NCBI GenBank assembly: GCA_934254985.1
Contig: CAKQMS010000005.1
Span: 61,144 to 125,143 of the forward strand
Origin: an uncultured Prevotella sp.
Lineage (GTDB): Bacteria > Bacteroidota > Bacteroidia > Bacteroidales > Bacteroidaceae
Reading direction: 5' to 3'
Length of the DNA stretch: 64,000 nt
A program made the translations under genes and the position numbers. This document shows positions 43,828 through 51,604 of the stretch, one piece after another. The notes under the pieces are model-generated. The model saw only the letters and a program-made list of their open reading frames with translations, did not search any database and was not told the DNA's origin. Each line of letters starts with the position of its first letter. Positions within the stretch are counted from its first letter, which is position 1.

Positions 43828-45135
43828 TTAATAGAAGCCTACAGAATCCCAAAGCATGAGGTCTTGACGAATATAACCTATTTTGCCATCTATCTCTGTC
43901 TTATACCACATGTAGGTTTTATCTTCGTCGGTGGTTTCTACTAATCCTAAGCATGGAAATACATCCGGTATTTCATATTGATGATAGCTGATGGTTGTGA
44001 TGACCGAACTTTTTGTTGTTGGCTTTTCCCTTACGTTGGCTTGTTTGGCTATATCGTCGTTTATTATGAGAACACCTTGACCATTTTCTGCGCTATATTC
44101 CTCTATGTGTGATTCGCTTTTCTTAACCAAGCCATAATCCTGTGCAACTACTAAATAGCTGTCGCCACTGTCGGCACAATATTGAGAAATATCTCCATTT
44201 TTCTCTATCACAACTCTGCCAAAGGTATTCCACCTGCGAGAAATGCTTGTTCTCTCCCACATAGGCGAAGATATACACATGCCTTGTTTTGGAGCAAAGT
44301 TTTTGCATTGCCATCTTATGGTGTCGCCCTTCAATATACTTGCAAATAGTTTATGCTGGTCATCATAGTCGGTAATGTAGTATATAGGCATATTTCTTGT
44401 AGAGGTGAAAGGAGCATCGCGGAATATGCTGTCTGCAAGACAAAAGTCTGTCCCCTCATCGCATGTGATGTTGAGAGTGAAGTCGTCTATCTTATGGTTT
44501 GCCCATCTTGTGGCAGGTGGTAGGCTATAAGGAATCTCGAATGTCTGTAGAACGTTATAGCTCATGCGATAGCGGTAAGTGTGGTGTACTATGTTTTTGC
44601 CTTTTTTGAAAGGGGCATCGAAATAGTAGGCATAACCAAAATAGATAAAGCTATCAAGCTCTGCATTATATAACTCATTGTCTACTGGTACTATGGAGTC
44701 GTAAGCTTCTTCACCTTTCCATTTGTTCAAGTCGAGTGGTGTGAAGTCAACTTCCTCATTTCCATCTTGGTAGTGTAAGGCTACAACGGCATTGCGATAG
44801 TTTAGTTGCTTACCATTCATTGTAGCCGTAAAGTCTTTGATATGAGGATGAATACCTTTGTGGCTTAGAGGTGAGTAGTCGTTGTATGGTGCAGTTGCTT
44901 CAAACGCCATCGTTATGTTTTTAGCTTTACCATTGTTCATAAACTCGTAGTATACATCTACTGTAGCAAAGCTATCTTTGTCTATGCTGATAGTAAGAAT
45001 CTCTTTAGCAACAGAAATATTCGTCTCCTTGATAGGTTGCAAGAAGTTGCCACTGGTGAAATATACGCCATCGTTGGCAAACAAAGAGTTCATACTTAAT
45101 AATGTCAATAGAACTGAATGATTAAAATGTTTCAT
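43828..45135 (-). CDS. Secreted protein with C-terminal SH3-like domain
   Basis: A 435-residue exported protein (signal peptide ending MNSLFAND). The body (about 25-345) is beta-rich with Tyr/Asp/His patterns (VDVYYEFMNNGKAKNITMAFEATAPYND) typical of DUF4424-like secreted proteins. The last 80 residues look like a bacterial SH3 domain: ANVREKPTTKSSVITTIS and MWYKTEIDGKIGYIRQDLM. Such domains usually bind peptidoglycan or cell-wall peptides. It starts 16 bp after the frameshifted kinase-like gene and has no promoter of its own that I can see, so it probably shares that transcript. Confidence 0.68.
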   Translation of the reverse strand: MKHFNHSVLLTLLSMNSLFANDGVYFTSGNFLQPIKETNISVAKEILTISIDKDSFATVDVYYEFMNNGKAKNITMAFEATAPYNDYSPLSHKGIHPHIKDFTATMNGKQLNYRNAVVALHYQDGNEEVDFTPLDLNKWKGEEAYDSIVPVDNELYNAELDSFIYFGYAYYFDAPFKKGKNIVHHTYRYRMSYNVLQTFEIPYSLPPATRWANHKIDDFTLNITCDEGTDFCLADSIFRDAPFTSTRNMPIYYITDYDDQHKLFASILKGDTIRWQCKNFAPKQGMCISSPMWERTSISRRWNTFGRVVIEKNGDISQYCADSGDSYLVVAQDYGLVKKSESHIEEYSAENGQGVLIINDDIAKQANVREKPTTKSSVITTISYHQYEIPDVFPCLGLVETTDEDKTYMWYKTEIDGKIGYIRQDLMLWDSVGFY

Positions 45136-45151
45136 GTTTTAGTTTATTTGA

Positions 45152-45969
45152 TTAGAAAAGTTTTTTTAGCCAATTCTTTATATGTGTGATAATATTATTA
45201 GATCTTTTAGAATCTTGAAGAATATCATTATTCCACATATAACAATTATCACTTAATAACCAATCAATAACTTCTGGCGCAGACTTTTTAAGTTTTATAA
45301 TAGGGTCTATAAAATAAAGTACCCCATTCTCATCTTTAAGAACATTATCGCTCTCAGAACTTATATCTGTAATTGCAAGATATTCATTACCGAAATAATA
45401 GTTGTTCTCTTTATTAAGACCTAGTGCTTTAAGATGAGCTGTTATTTCTTCATCTGTAGGTATTAGTGATGCTTCGCAAAATGATTGGCTTAATATGATT
45501 CTTACATCTTCGTGAATAGATGATATTCCCAAAAATGTGTAATGTGTGGATGGAAAAAGAATATTATGAACGATATGTTCATAGATAATATCAATGGGAT
45601 GTAACTCTTTTATAACTCTTTTAGCAAATGGGTCATAAACCTTAAATACTAATCCGAGTTTTTCGTTTGCATAGACTTTACTTTCACCTGTTTGTTTAGA
45701 ATATAGGCTGCCAAACGATTCTGTTTCTGCATATTCTATATACAGATTATTATCTTTAGCTATTGAGATAAGTCGTTTGCTCTCATTCTCCTCCGTAGTT
45801 CTCGAATAGCGCTCCCAAGTTCCATTCTGTTTATTTGTGTTTTGTTTCGTAAACACAGATATACGGCTTCTGTCGCTATTTGCCTGTCGTCTACGGGTAG
45901 ACTGGCAATCCAAAGGCTGACAGGTAAATTGCCTCCGGCCATCATTATTTGATCTAAATTCTTTTCCAT
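45152..45969 (-). pseudogene. Frameshifted kinase-like gene (polyvalent-protein-kinase type)
   Basis: Two overlapping frames together make one protein-like sequence. Frame 1 runs from ATG 45969 to TAG 45760 (69 residues: AGGNLPVSLWIASLPVDD, MELGSAIRELRRRMR). Frame 2 is open to 45152 and becomes protein-like at ENESKRLISIAKDNNLYIEY, then continues TGESKVYAN, FKVYDPFAKRVIKEL, IYEHIVHNILFP, AITDISSESDNVLKDENG and YFIDPIIKLKKSA. These blocks resemble the putative kinase domain of Bacteroidetes polyvalent proteins. As I recall, intact relatives join both parts in one frame. The span is 818 nt, one base short of a whole number of codons. Loss of one base near 45788-45794 (GGAGGAG on the minus strand) would explain it. 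A programmed -1 shift is possible, but I see no good slippery site. Confidence 0.6.
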
Positions 45970-45997
45970 TGTTCATCTTTCTTTTTATTTCTTTTTG

Positions 45998-46005
45998 CAA
46001 AGATA
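45998..46005 (-). promoter_or_regulatory. -7 element for the kinase-like gene
   Basis: The minus strand reads TATCTTTG, which places the transcript start about 20-25 nt before the ATG at 45969. This favours frame 1 as the true N-terminus. No -33 box at standard spacing was seen. Confidence 0.6.
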
Positions 46006-46036
46006 CATTATTTATGTGATAAATTAAAGTATTTAA

Positions 46037-46073
46037 CAAAAAAACGCCATAAGCAAACCGAATACTTATGGCG
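46037..46073 (-). terminator. Terminator of the lysE-prfC operon
   Basis: CGCCATAAG (46045-46053) pairs with CTTATGGCG (46065-46073). Seven T follow on the minus strand. Confidence 0.88.
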
Positions 46074-46127
46074 ATTATGTTGATAGCTAATGATATAGCT
46101 AATGGGATGACTAAGAGATATATAGCC

Positions 46128-47717
46128 TTAGAATTCAGAAGTGAAGTGGAACTTGATGTCCTCGAAATCTTGCTGAGCCATGCTGAGCACATAACCAGAG
46201 TCGGCGAGGAATACATCGCGACCCTCGATGTCTTTTGCCATGTACTGATACTTGCGCTTCTTGAACTGATCAAGCTGCTCGGCATTGTCGCTCTCTATCC
46301 AGCAAGCCTTGTGGAGGTGAACAGGTTCCCAACGACACTTGGCATTATATTCGTTTTCAAGACGATACTGGATAACCTCAAACTGAAGCTGACCAACAGT
46401 ACCTACTACACGGCGACCATTGAACTGGTTGACAAACAACTGAGCAACACCCTCGTTCATAAGCTGCTCCAATCCCTTCTGGAACTGCTTGCTCTTCATA
46501 GGGTCGTCGTTCTCAATATATTTAAACATCTCTGGCGAGAATGATGGCAAACCACGGAAGTGGAGCAGTTCACCCTCGGTGAGAGTATCACCAATCTTGA
46601 AGATTCCATTATCTGGCAAACCTACGATGTCGCCAGGATAAGCCTCGTCGATAGTGCTCTTGCGCTGAGCCATAAACTGAGTAGGCGAAGAGAAACGTAC
46701 GGTCTTGCCCAAGCGGATATGCTGGTAAGGCTGATTGCGTACGAACTTGCCCGAGCAAACCTTGCAGAAGGCGATACAGCTGCGGTGGTTAGGGTCGATA
46801 TTGGCAGTAATCTTGAAGATAAAACCTGTGAACTTAGGTTCCTCAGGACTTACCATACGTTCCTCTGCCTTAGTAGGACGAGGCGAAGGGGCAATCTCAA
46901 CGAAGCAGTCGAGGAGTTCCTGTACACCGAAGTTGTTGAGAGCAGAACCGAAGAATACTGGTGCTACCTCAGCAGAGCGATAGCTTTCTACTTCAAACTC
47001 AGGATATACACCATTTACGAGCTCAAGGTCGTCGCGTAGCTGTTGTGCCTCACGCTCACCTACATGCTGGTCGAGTTCGGCAGAGTCGATATCTACGCTC
47101 ACCTTCTCAGTTACTCGCTGCTTGTTAGGAGTGAAGAGGTTGAGCTGCTTCTCGTAGATGTTGTATACACCCTTGAAGCGAACACCCTGACCGATAGGCC
47201 ATGACAATGGGCGAACCTTTATCTTGAGTTCCTCTTCAAGTTCATCGAGAACATCGAAAGGATCACGACCTTCGCGGTCCATCTTGTTAATGAAGATGAT
47301 AACAGGAGTATTGCGCATGCGGCAGACCTCCATAAGTTTTCTGGTCTGTGCCTCAACACCCTTAGCCGAGTCGACAACGATGATGGCAGAGTCTACGGCT
47401 GTAAGTGTGCGGTATGTATCTTCGGCAAAGTCCTGGTGTCCAGGGGTGTCGAGGATATTTACCTTATATGGGTCGCCCTCTAAGCCTTCAGGCAGATAGT
47501 CGAATTCCATAACGGAAGTAGATACAGAGATACCACGCTGTTTCTCGATATCCATCCAGTCGGAAGTGGCAGTCTTGCGAATCTTGTTGTTCTTTACGGC
47601 TCCAGCCACCTGAATCTGACCACCGAAGAGAAGGAATTTCTCAGTAAGAGTAGTCTTACCAGCGTCAGGGTGAGAGATGATGGCGAAGGTTCTTCTTCTT
47701 TCTATTTCTTTTGACAT
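46128..47717 (-). CDS. prfC: Peptide chain release factor 3
   Basis: A 529-residue translational GTPase that recycles RF1/RF2 from the ribosome after termination. G-domain motifs are G1 HPDAGKTT (16-23), a GIS(V) switch region, G3 DTPGHQD and G4 NKMD. The central domain includes [17 protein letters not shown], and the C-terminus ([27 protein letters not shown]) separates it from EF-G. It is the last gene of a four-gene operon after rfbD, a grouping I recall from other Bacteroidales. Confidence 0.96.
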   Translation of the reverse strand: MSKEIERRRTFAIISHPDAGKTTLTEKFLLFGGQIQVAGAVKNNKIRKTATSDWMDIEKQRGISVSTSVMEFDYLPEGLEGDPYKVNILDTPGHQDFAEDTYRTLTAVDSAIIVVDSAKGVEAQTRKLMEVCRMRNTPVIIFINKMDREGRDPFDVLDELEEELKIKVRPLSWPIGQGVRFKGVYNIYEKQLNLFTPNKQRVTEKVSVDIDSAELDQHVGEREAQQLRDDLELVNGVYPEFEVESYRSAEVAPVFFGSALNNFGVQELLDCFVEIAPSPRPTKAEERMVSPEEPKFTGFIFKITANIDPNHRSCIAFCKVCSGKFVRNQPYQHIRLGKTVRFSSPTQFMAQRKSTIDEAYPGDIVGLPDNGIFKIGDTLTEGELLHFRGLPSFSPEMFKYIENDDPMKSKQFQKGLEQLMNEGVAQLFVNQFNGRRVVGTVGQLQFEVIQYRLENEYNAKCRWEPVHLHKACWIESDNAEQLDQFKKRKYQYMAKDIEGRDVFLADSGYVLSMAQQDFEDIKFHFTSEF

Positions 47718-47781
47718 GTATTTTAAATGATTGAATTTTATTATGGGGAGTTGTGAAATCCAGGCGTTTAGAATTGTTGGA

Positions 47782-48639
47782 TTATTGTGCCAATAGTTTA
47801 GCTACGCACTTTTCCAACGACTCTTCCCAGTAAGGAATCTCGATGCCATAGGTCTGCTTAATCTTTGTCTTGTCAAGCACACTATAGTGTGGGCGTGCGG
47901 CAGGAGTAGGATATTCTGCAGTATGCAGAGGCTTGACATGGCAAGATGTGATGCCTGCTATGCGATGAATTGCTTTTGTGAAATCGTACCAGCTGATGAC
48001 ACCCTCGTTAGAGAAATGATAGATGCCAGGCACAATGCCGTGGTTGATAGCCGCCATGATAGCTGCTGCAAGGTCACCAGCATAAGTAGGAGTACCTATC
48101 TGGTCGAAGATTACGCCAAGCTCAGGTTTCTCCTGTCCCAAGCGAATCATAGTCTTCACGAAGTTGTTGCCAAAGGTAGAGTAGAGCCAAGCAGTACGAA
48201 TAATCATAGTGTTGGCACATGCTGCCATAGCCAGTTTCTCGCCTTCGAGTTTTGTAGAACCATAAACGCTGTTAGGACATGTAGCCTCGTCTTCGGTATA
48301 TGGAGTGTGGTTGGTACCATCGAAGACATAGTCGGTAGACACCTGTACGAGATAACCACCACGCTTAGCTACTGCTGCAGCAAGATATTCTGGAGCCTTA
48401 GCATTGAGCAGATGGCATAGCTCCTGAGAGCTTTCAGCCTTGTCGACAGCTGTAAATGCTGCACAGTTGACGATGATGTCGATAGCGTTGTTGCTTACGA
48501 ACTCCTCGATAGCTTCGGGGTTAGTGATGTCGAGTTGAGCCACATCGGTATTGAAATACTGATGCTGTGGATTTTCTTTCTCCAAAAGCTGCATCTCGTT
48601 GCCAAGTTGTCCGTTGCAGCCAGTAATAAGGATGTTCAT
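47782..48639 (-). CDS. rfbD: dTDP-4-dehydrorhamnose reductase
   Basis: A 285-residue short-chain dehydrogenase that performs the last step of dTDP-L-rhamnose synthesis for surface polysaccharides. It has the NAD(P)-binding TGCNGQLG (6-13), VSTDYVFDG, the catalytic Y-x3-K (Tyr126, Lys130 in YGSTK) and the [14 protein letters not shown] substrate block. rfbA, the first pathway gene, lies separately at 58.3-59.1 kb; rfbB and rfbC are not in the window. Confidence 0.94.
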   Translation of the reverse strand: MNILITGCNGQLGNEMQLLEKENPQHQYFNTDVAQLDITNPEAIEEFVSNNAIDIIVNCAAFTAVDKAESSQELCHLLNAKAPEYLAAAVAKRGGYLVQVSTDYVFDGTNHTPYTEDEATCPNSVYGSTKLEGEKLAMAACANTMIIRTAWLYSTFGNNFVKTMIRLGQEKPELGVIFDQIGTPTYAGDLAAAIMAAINHGIVPGIYHFSNEGVISWYDFTKAIHRIAGITSCHVKPLHTAEYPTPAARPHYSVLDKTKIKQTYGIEIPYWEESLEKCVAKLLAQ

Positions 48640-48692
48640 GATTCTATATATTTAATAAGGTGTATCTTTTATTGTTTGTTTTGCCGAGTTGT

Positions 48693-49241
48693 TTAATCCT
48701 CGTCGAAGTTTATACCTTCGGTTTTGTCTTTGTGATAATAGTCGGAGAGCATGCCGATGAAAGTCGTAATCTCCTTTATAGCATTCTGTGTGCTTGGTGT
48801 TATTTCTTTTTGCTGTAAGCGAAGCATCATCACTCCGTAGAGAGCGTTAAGACAGGTTTCTATCTCGTTGATATCCTTGTCGCCGCGATTGCGGAGCTCA
48901 ACGATAAATGGCAATACCTTATAATATTCTGCAGAATAGAATGGGAATTTTGGCGATTGCAACAGCTGAGCATGAAGCTCTGCAAGACTCTGTACCACGA
49001 TTTTGTTTATCTGCAAATGTCCTTTCTCGCGGCATCCCTCTTGGTTCATCATATTGATGAGGTTGCCCCACCAGTCAATTTCTTCGTCCATCTGTTCCTC
49101 TGATAGTTGGAAATTGCTGATATATTCCTTTCTCAATCGTGTTAGCGAACAGTCGTAGGCACGGATGATGTCCTCTACCTGCCACATATATAGCAGATAT
49201 TCGGCTATAGAAGTCTTCCTTAATTCTTGTGCTATGAACAT
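48693..49241 (-). CDS. DUF4924 family protein
   Basis: A 182-residue mostly helical cytoplasmic protein (MFIAQELRKTSIAEYLLYMWQ, DEEIDWWGNLINMM, INEIETCLNALYGVMMLRL). It matches the Bacteroidetes DUF4924 family as I know it. It lies between the LysE-like transporter and rfbD in the same operon. The biochemical role is unknown. Confidence 0.8.
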   Translation of the reverse strand: MFIAQELRKTSIAEYLLYMWQVEDIIRAYDCSLTRLRKEYISNFQLSEEQMDEEIDWWGNLINMMNQEGCREKGHLQINKIVVQSLAELHAQLLQSPKFPFYSAEYYKVLPFIVELRNRGDKDINEIETCLNALYGVMMLRLQQKEITPSTQNAIKEITTFIGMLSDYYHKDKTEGINFDED

Positions 49242-49343
49242 TGGAAATAAATGTATATTATAAATGTTATTGGAAATACTTTGAGTAAGAGTGTGTTGGG
49301 GTAGGGGCGTAAATACAAATATTAGGTATAGAGAAGTCTACAC

Positions 49344-50009
49344 CTAATAGAATGTATAGAGGTTGAAGATGGTGCCAATGAGCATCACCAATGAGAAGAA
49401 TATCACCAAACTTCCTATCACCTTATTAATAATAAGGATTCCATTCTCATCAAACTTACCACGAATGCGGTCGATGAGCCATGTCAGACCATACCACCAT
49501 AGCAGAGCACCGCCCACAATGCTGGCATATCCCAACGACATCTCGAAATGATGGTCAGGAATGACAAACGTAAACTGTGCAAAGGTTGCCATGAAGATAA
49601 AGATGATAAGCGGATTAGAGAATGTGACAAGGAATGCTGTGAGGCAGTTGTGCCAATAAGAGCCCTTGTTATTACCGCTCTGATGCATATTCTTAGTAGG
49701 ATTGTTGCGGAAACAATATATTCCGAATACCAACAATACTATGCTTCCGATAATCTGCAACCAAAACTTGTTGGTAGGATTAGTGATGAGGTCCATAACG
49801 AAACTCATACCATAGCCTGTAATCAAGGCGTATATGATGTCGCTGATAGATGCGCCAACGCCTGTCACAAAACCATACCAACGACCTTTCTTAAGAGTGC
49901 GCTGTACACAGAGCACTCCTACAGGACCCATCGGTGCTGATGCAAGTATACCGATTAGGATACCCTTAAGCATGACATCAAGGATGTCTATATGAAATGG
50001 AAATGGCAT
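49344..50009 (-). CDS. LysE/RhtB-type amino-acid exporter
   Basis: A 221-residue inner-membrane protein with about six hydrophobic segments. The family block SAPMGPVGVLCVQRTLKKGR lies after the first segment, followed by GVGASISDIIYALITGYG and TFSNPLIIFIFMATF. LysE-family proteins export amino acids or related compounds, and the substrate here is unknown. The ATG at 50009 lies only about 5 nt after the predicted transcript start; Met13 at 49973 is an alternative start that begins directly in the first membrane helix. It is the first gene of the lysE-DUF4924-rfbD-prfC operon. Confidence 0.85.
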   Translation of the reverse strand: MPFPFHIDILDVMLKGILIGILASAPMGPVGVLCVQRTLKKGRWYGFVTGVGASISDIIYALITGYGMSFVMDLITNPTNKFWLQIIGSIVLLVFGIYCFRNNPTKNMHQSGNNKGSYWHNCLTAFLVTFSNPLIIFIFMATFAQFTFVIPDHHFEMSLGYASIVGGALLWWYGLTWLIDRIRGKFDENGILIINKVIGSLVIFFSLVMLIGTIFNLYTFY

Positions 50010-50017
50010 ATCGTCTG

Positions 50018-50025
50018 CAAAATTA
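50018..50025 (-). promoter_or_regulatory. -7 element of the lysE-prfC operon
   Basis: The minus strand reads TAATTTTG (exact TAnnTTTG), 8 bp before the start codon, which implies a near-leaderless mRNA. No -33 TTTG was found at 19-20 bp. Confidence 0.45.
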
Positions 50026-50096
50026 CTAATAAAAGTTGAAACAATGGGCTTTTATATAAAAAAATGATTGTATGTATATATTTTTAGTTGTTTCAT

Positions 50097-50127
50097 TTTG
50101 CTCTTTTGTTAATTATTTCTATCTTTG
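50097..50127 (+). promoter_or_regulatory. Promoter of the ROK kinase gene
   Basis: TTTG (50097-50100), a 19-bp spacer and TATCTTTG (50120-50127) form a full consensus promoter, with a leader of about 32 nt. Confidence 0.82.
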
Positions 50128-50163
50128 CAATATATATAACTAAAAACATACAATTAAAAAAGA

Positions 50164-51144
50164 ATGGAATCACAATCAGCAGTAATGAAGCCTTACGTAA
50201 TAGGCTTGGATCTTGGAGGAACAAACTCTGTTTTCGGAATTGTAGATAGTAGAGGTGAAATAAAGGCTACAACAGCCATTAAGACACAGGGCTATGAGAC
50301 TGCAGAAGAATTTGTTGCCTCTGCAGTAGATGCCTTGCAGATTATTATTGACCAAGTTGGTGGCATAGAGAAGATTAAGGCTATGGGAGTAGGTGCTCCT
50401 AACGGCAACTTCTATGACGGTACTATTGAGTTTGCTCCTAATATCAAGTGGGGTCACAACGGTATTGTGCCATTGGCAAAGATGTTCTCTGACAAGCTCG
50501 GCATTCCTGTAGGTTTGACAAATGATGCTAATGCTGCAGCCATCGGCGAGATGACATACGGTGTGGCACGTGGTATGAAAAACTTCATCGTGCTTACTCT
50601 TGGTACAGGCGTAGGATCAGGTATCGTTATCAACGGTCAGTTGGTATATGGATGCGACGGTTTTGCTGGCGAGCTTGGTCATGTTATCATGCGCAGAGAG
50701 AATGGTCGTCCTTGTGGTTGCGGTCGCAACGGTTGTTTGGAGGCTTATTGCTCAGCAACAGGTGTGGCTCGTACAGCTCGTGAATTCTTGCAGACTACAG
50801 ATGAGCCAAGTTCATTGCGCACATTGGACCCTGAAGCTATCACTTCGCTCGATGTTGCTATTGCTGCCAACAATGGCGATGCTTTGGCTAAGAGAGTATA
50901 CGACTTCACAGGCGAAATGCTTGGTGAGGCTTGTGCAGACTTTGCAGCCTTTAGCAGTCCTGAGGCTTTCATCTTCTTCGGAGGTATGGCAAAGGCTGGC
51001 GACTTGATTATGAACCCTATCGTGCGTAGCTATGATGAGCACGTGTTGAAGGTGTTCAAGGGTAAAGCTAAATTCTTGTTTAGCGGACTCGAGGGTAGCA
51101 GCGCTGCTGTGCTCGGAGCATCGGCTATTGGATGGGAGCTGTAA
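50164..51144 (+). CDS. ROK-family sugar kinase (probable glucokinase)
   Basis: A 326-residue protein of the ROK (repressor/ORF/kinase) family. It has the ATP-binding DLGGT (16-20), LTLGTGVGSGIVING, the sugar-binding GELGH and the zinc-binding C-x-C-x4-C motif (Cys184, Cys186, Cys191 in PCGCGRNGCLEAY). It has no helix-turn-helix domain, so it is a kinase rather than a repressor. It probably phosphorylates glucose or a close relative with ATP. The start could also be Met8 at 50185. It is monocistronic with its own promoter and a downstream terminator. Confidence 0.88.
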   Translation: MESQSAVMKPYVIGLDLGGTNSVFGIVDSRGEIKATTAIKTQGYETAEEFVASAVDALQIIIDQVGGIEKIKAMGVGAPNGNFYDGTIEFAPNIKWGHNGIVPLAKMFSDKLGIPVGLTNDANAAAIGEMTYGVARGMKNFIVLTLGTGVGSGIVINGQLVYGCDGFAGELGHVIMRRENGRPCGCGRNGCLEAYCSATGVARTAREFLQTTDEPSSLRTLDPEAITSLDVAIAANNGDALAKRVYDFTGEMLGEACADFAAFSSPEAFIFFGGMAKAGDLIMNPIVRSYDEHVLKVFKGKAKFLFSGLEGSSAAVLGASAIGWEL

Positions 51145-51147
51145 AAA

Positions 51148-51185
51148 CAGCCTCACCCCCAACCCCTCTCCAAAAGAGAGGAAAG
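51148..51185 (+). repeat. REP-like palindromic element CCTCACCCCCAACCCCTCTCC
   Basis: Four bases after the ROK stop codon lies a C-rich element with a CCTCTC-CAAAA-GAGAGG hairpin. From memory, very similar elements recur between genes in many Bacteroidetes and cyanobacterial genomes. Confidence 0.75.
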
Positions 51186-51289
51186 TAATATGACTTTTTA
51201 GCTTAAGCATGATTATATTTTCGATTATATGTTATGATTAAATATTAGATTATATATCATTTTTATAATTGATAATAGCTAATAAAATA

Positions 51290-51325
51290 AACCCCGGAAG
51301 TTATTGTTTGAACTTCCGGGGTTTT
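51290..51325. terminator. Bidirectional terminator after the ROK kinase gene
   Basis: AACCCCGGAAGTT (51290-51302) pairs perfectly with AACTTCCGGGGTT (51311-51323), followed by TTATC. The minus-strand flank is TTATTTTATT. Confidence 0.8.
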
Positions 51326-51360
51326 ATCTTGTTGTTAGGATACTTACTAATATCGAATTC

Positions 51361-51427
51361 TTAAGCCTTGTTATAGTCGATATTTAAGCCTATTACAATC
51401 GATGTTTAAGCCTACTACCGTCGATGA
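51361..51427. repeat. Tandem repeat, 22-23 bp period, three copies (TTAAGCCT type)
   Basis: Units start at 51361, 51384 and 51406, each reading TTAAGCCT-n8-TCGAT. A weaker related unit (ACTAATATCGAATTC) precedes at about 51344-51360. Confidence 0.85.
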
Positions 51428-51448
51428 CGATATCTGTTAGATTGACAT

Positions 51449-51536
51449 TATGCTTTCTATCAAAGATAGCCATGCTTTCTAATAAATATACGTTTGCTTA
51501 CTATCAAATTTTGCTATGCTTTCTATCAAAGATGTA
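51449..51536. repeat. Tandem repeat, exact 22-bp period, four copies (TATGCTTTCTATCAAAGAT type)
   Basis: Units begin at 51449, 51471, 51493 and 51515. The first and fourth agree over 19 bases (TATGCTTTCTATCAAAGAT), and the middle two are diverged. No unique spacers are present. The array ends about 70 bp before the ClC stop codon. Confidence 0.88.
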
Positions 51537-51604
51537 TAAATATAAAAATGTCTATATGTTTCTATATTTATACATCATTAATTATACTACTCTATAAAGT
51601 CTAA

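Noticed and set aside
45976..46285. Upstream extension of the kinase-like frame into prfC
   Set aside because: The extension overlaps the prfC terminator and coding region antisense, lies upstream of the predicted promoter and has no protein-like composition.
51361..51536. CRISPR array
   Set aside because: Units follow each other directly with a 22-bp period. There are no unique spacers and no cas genes.
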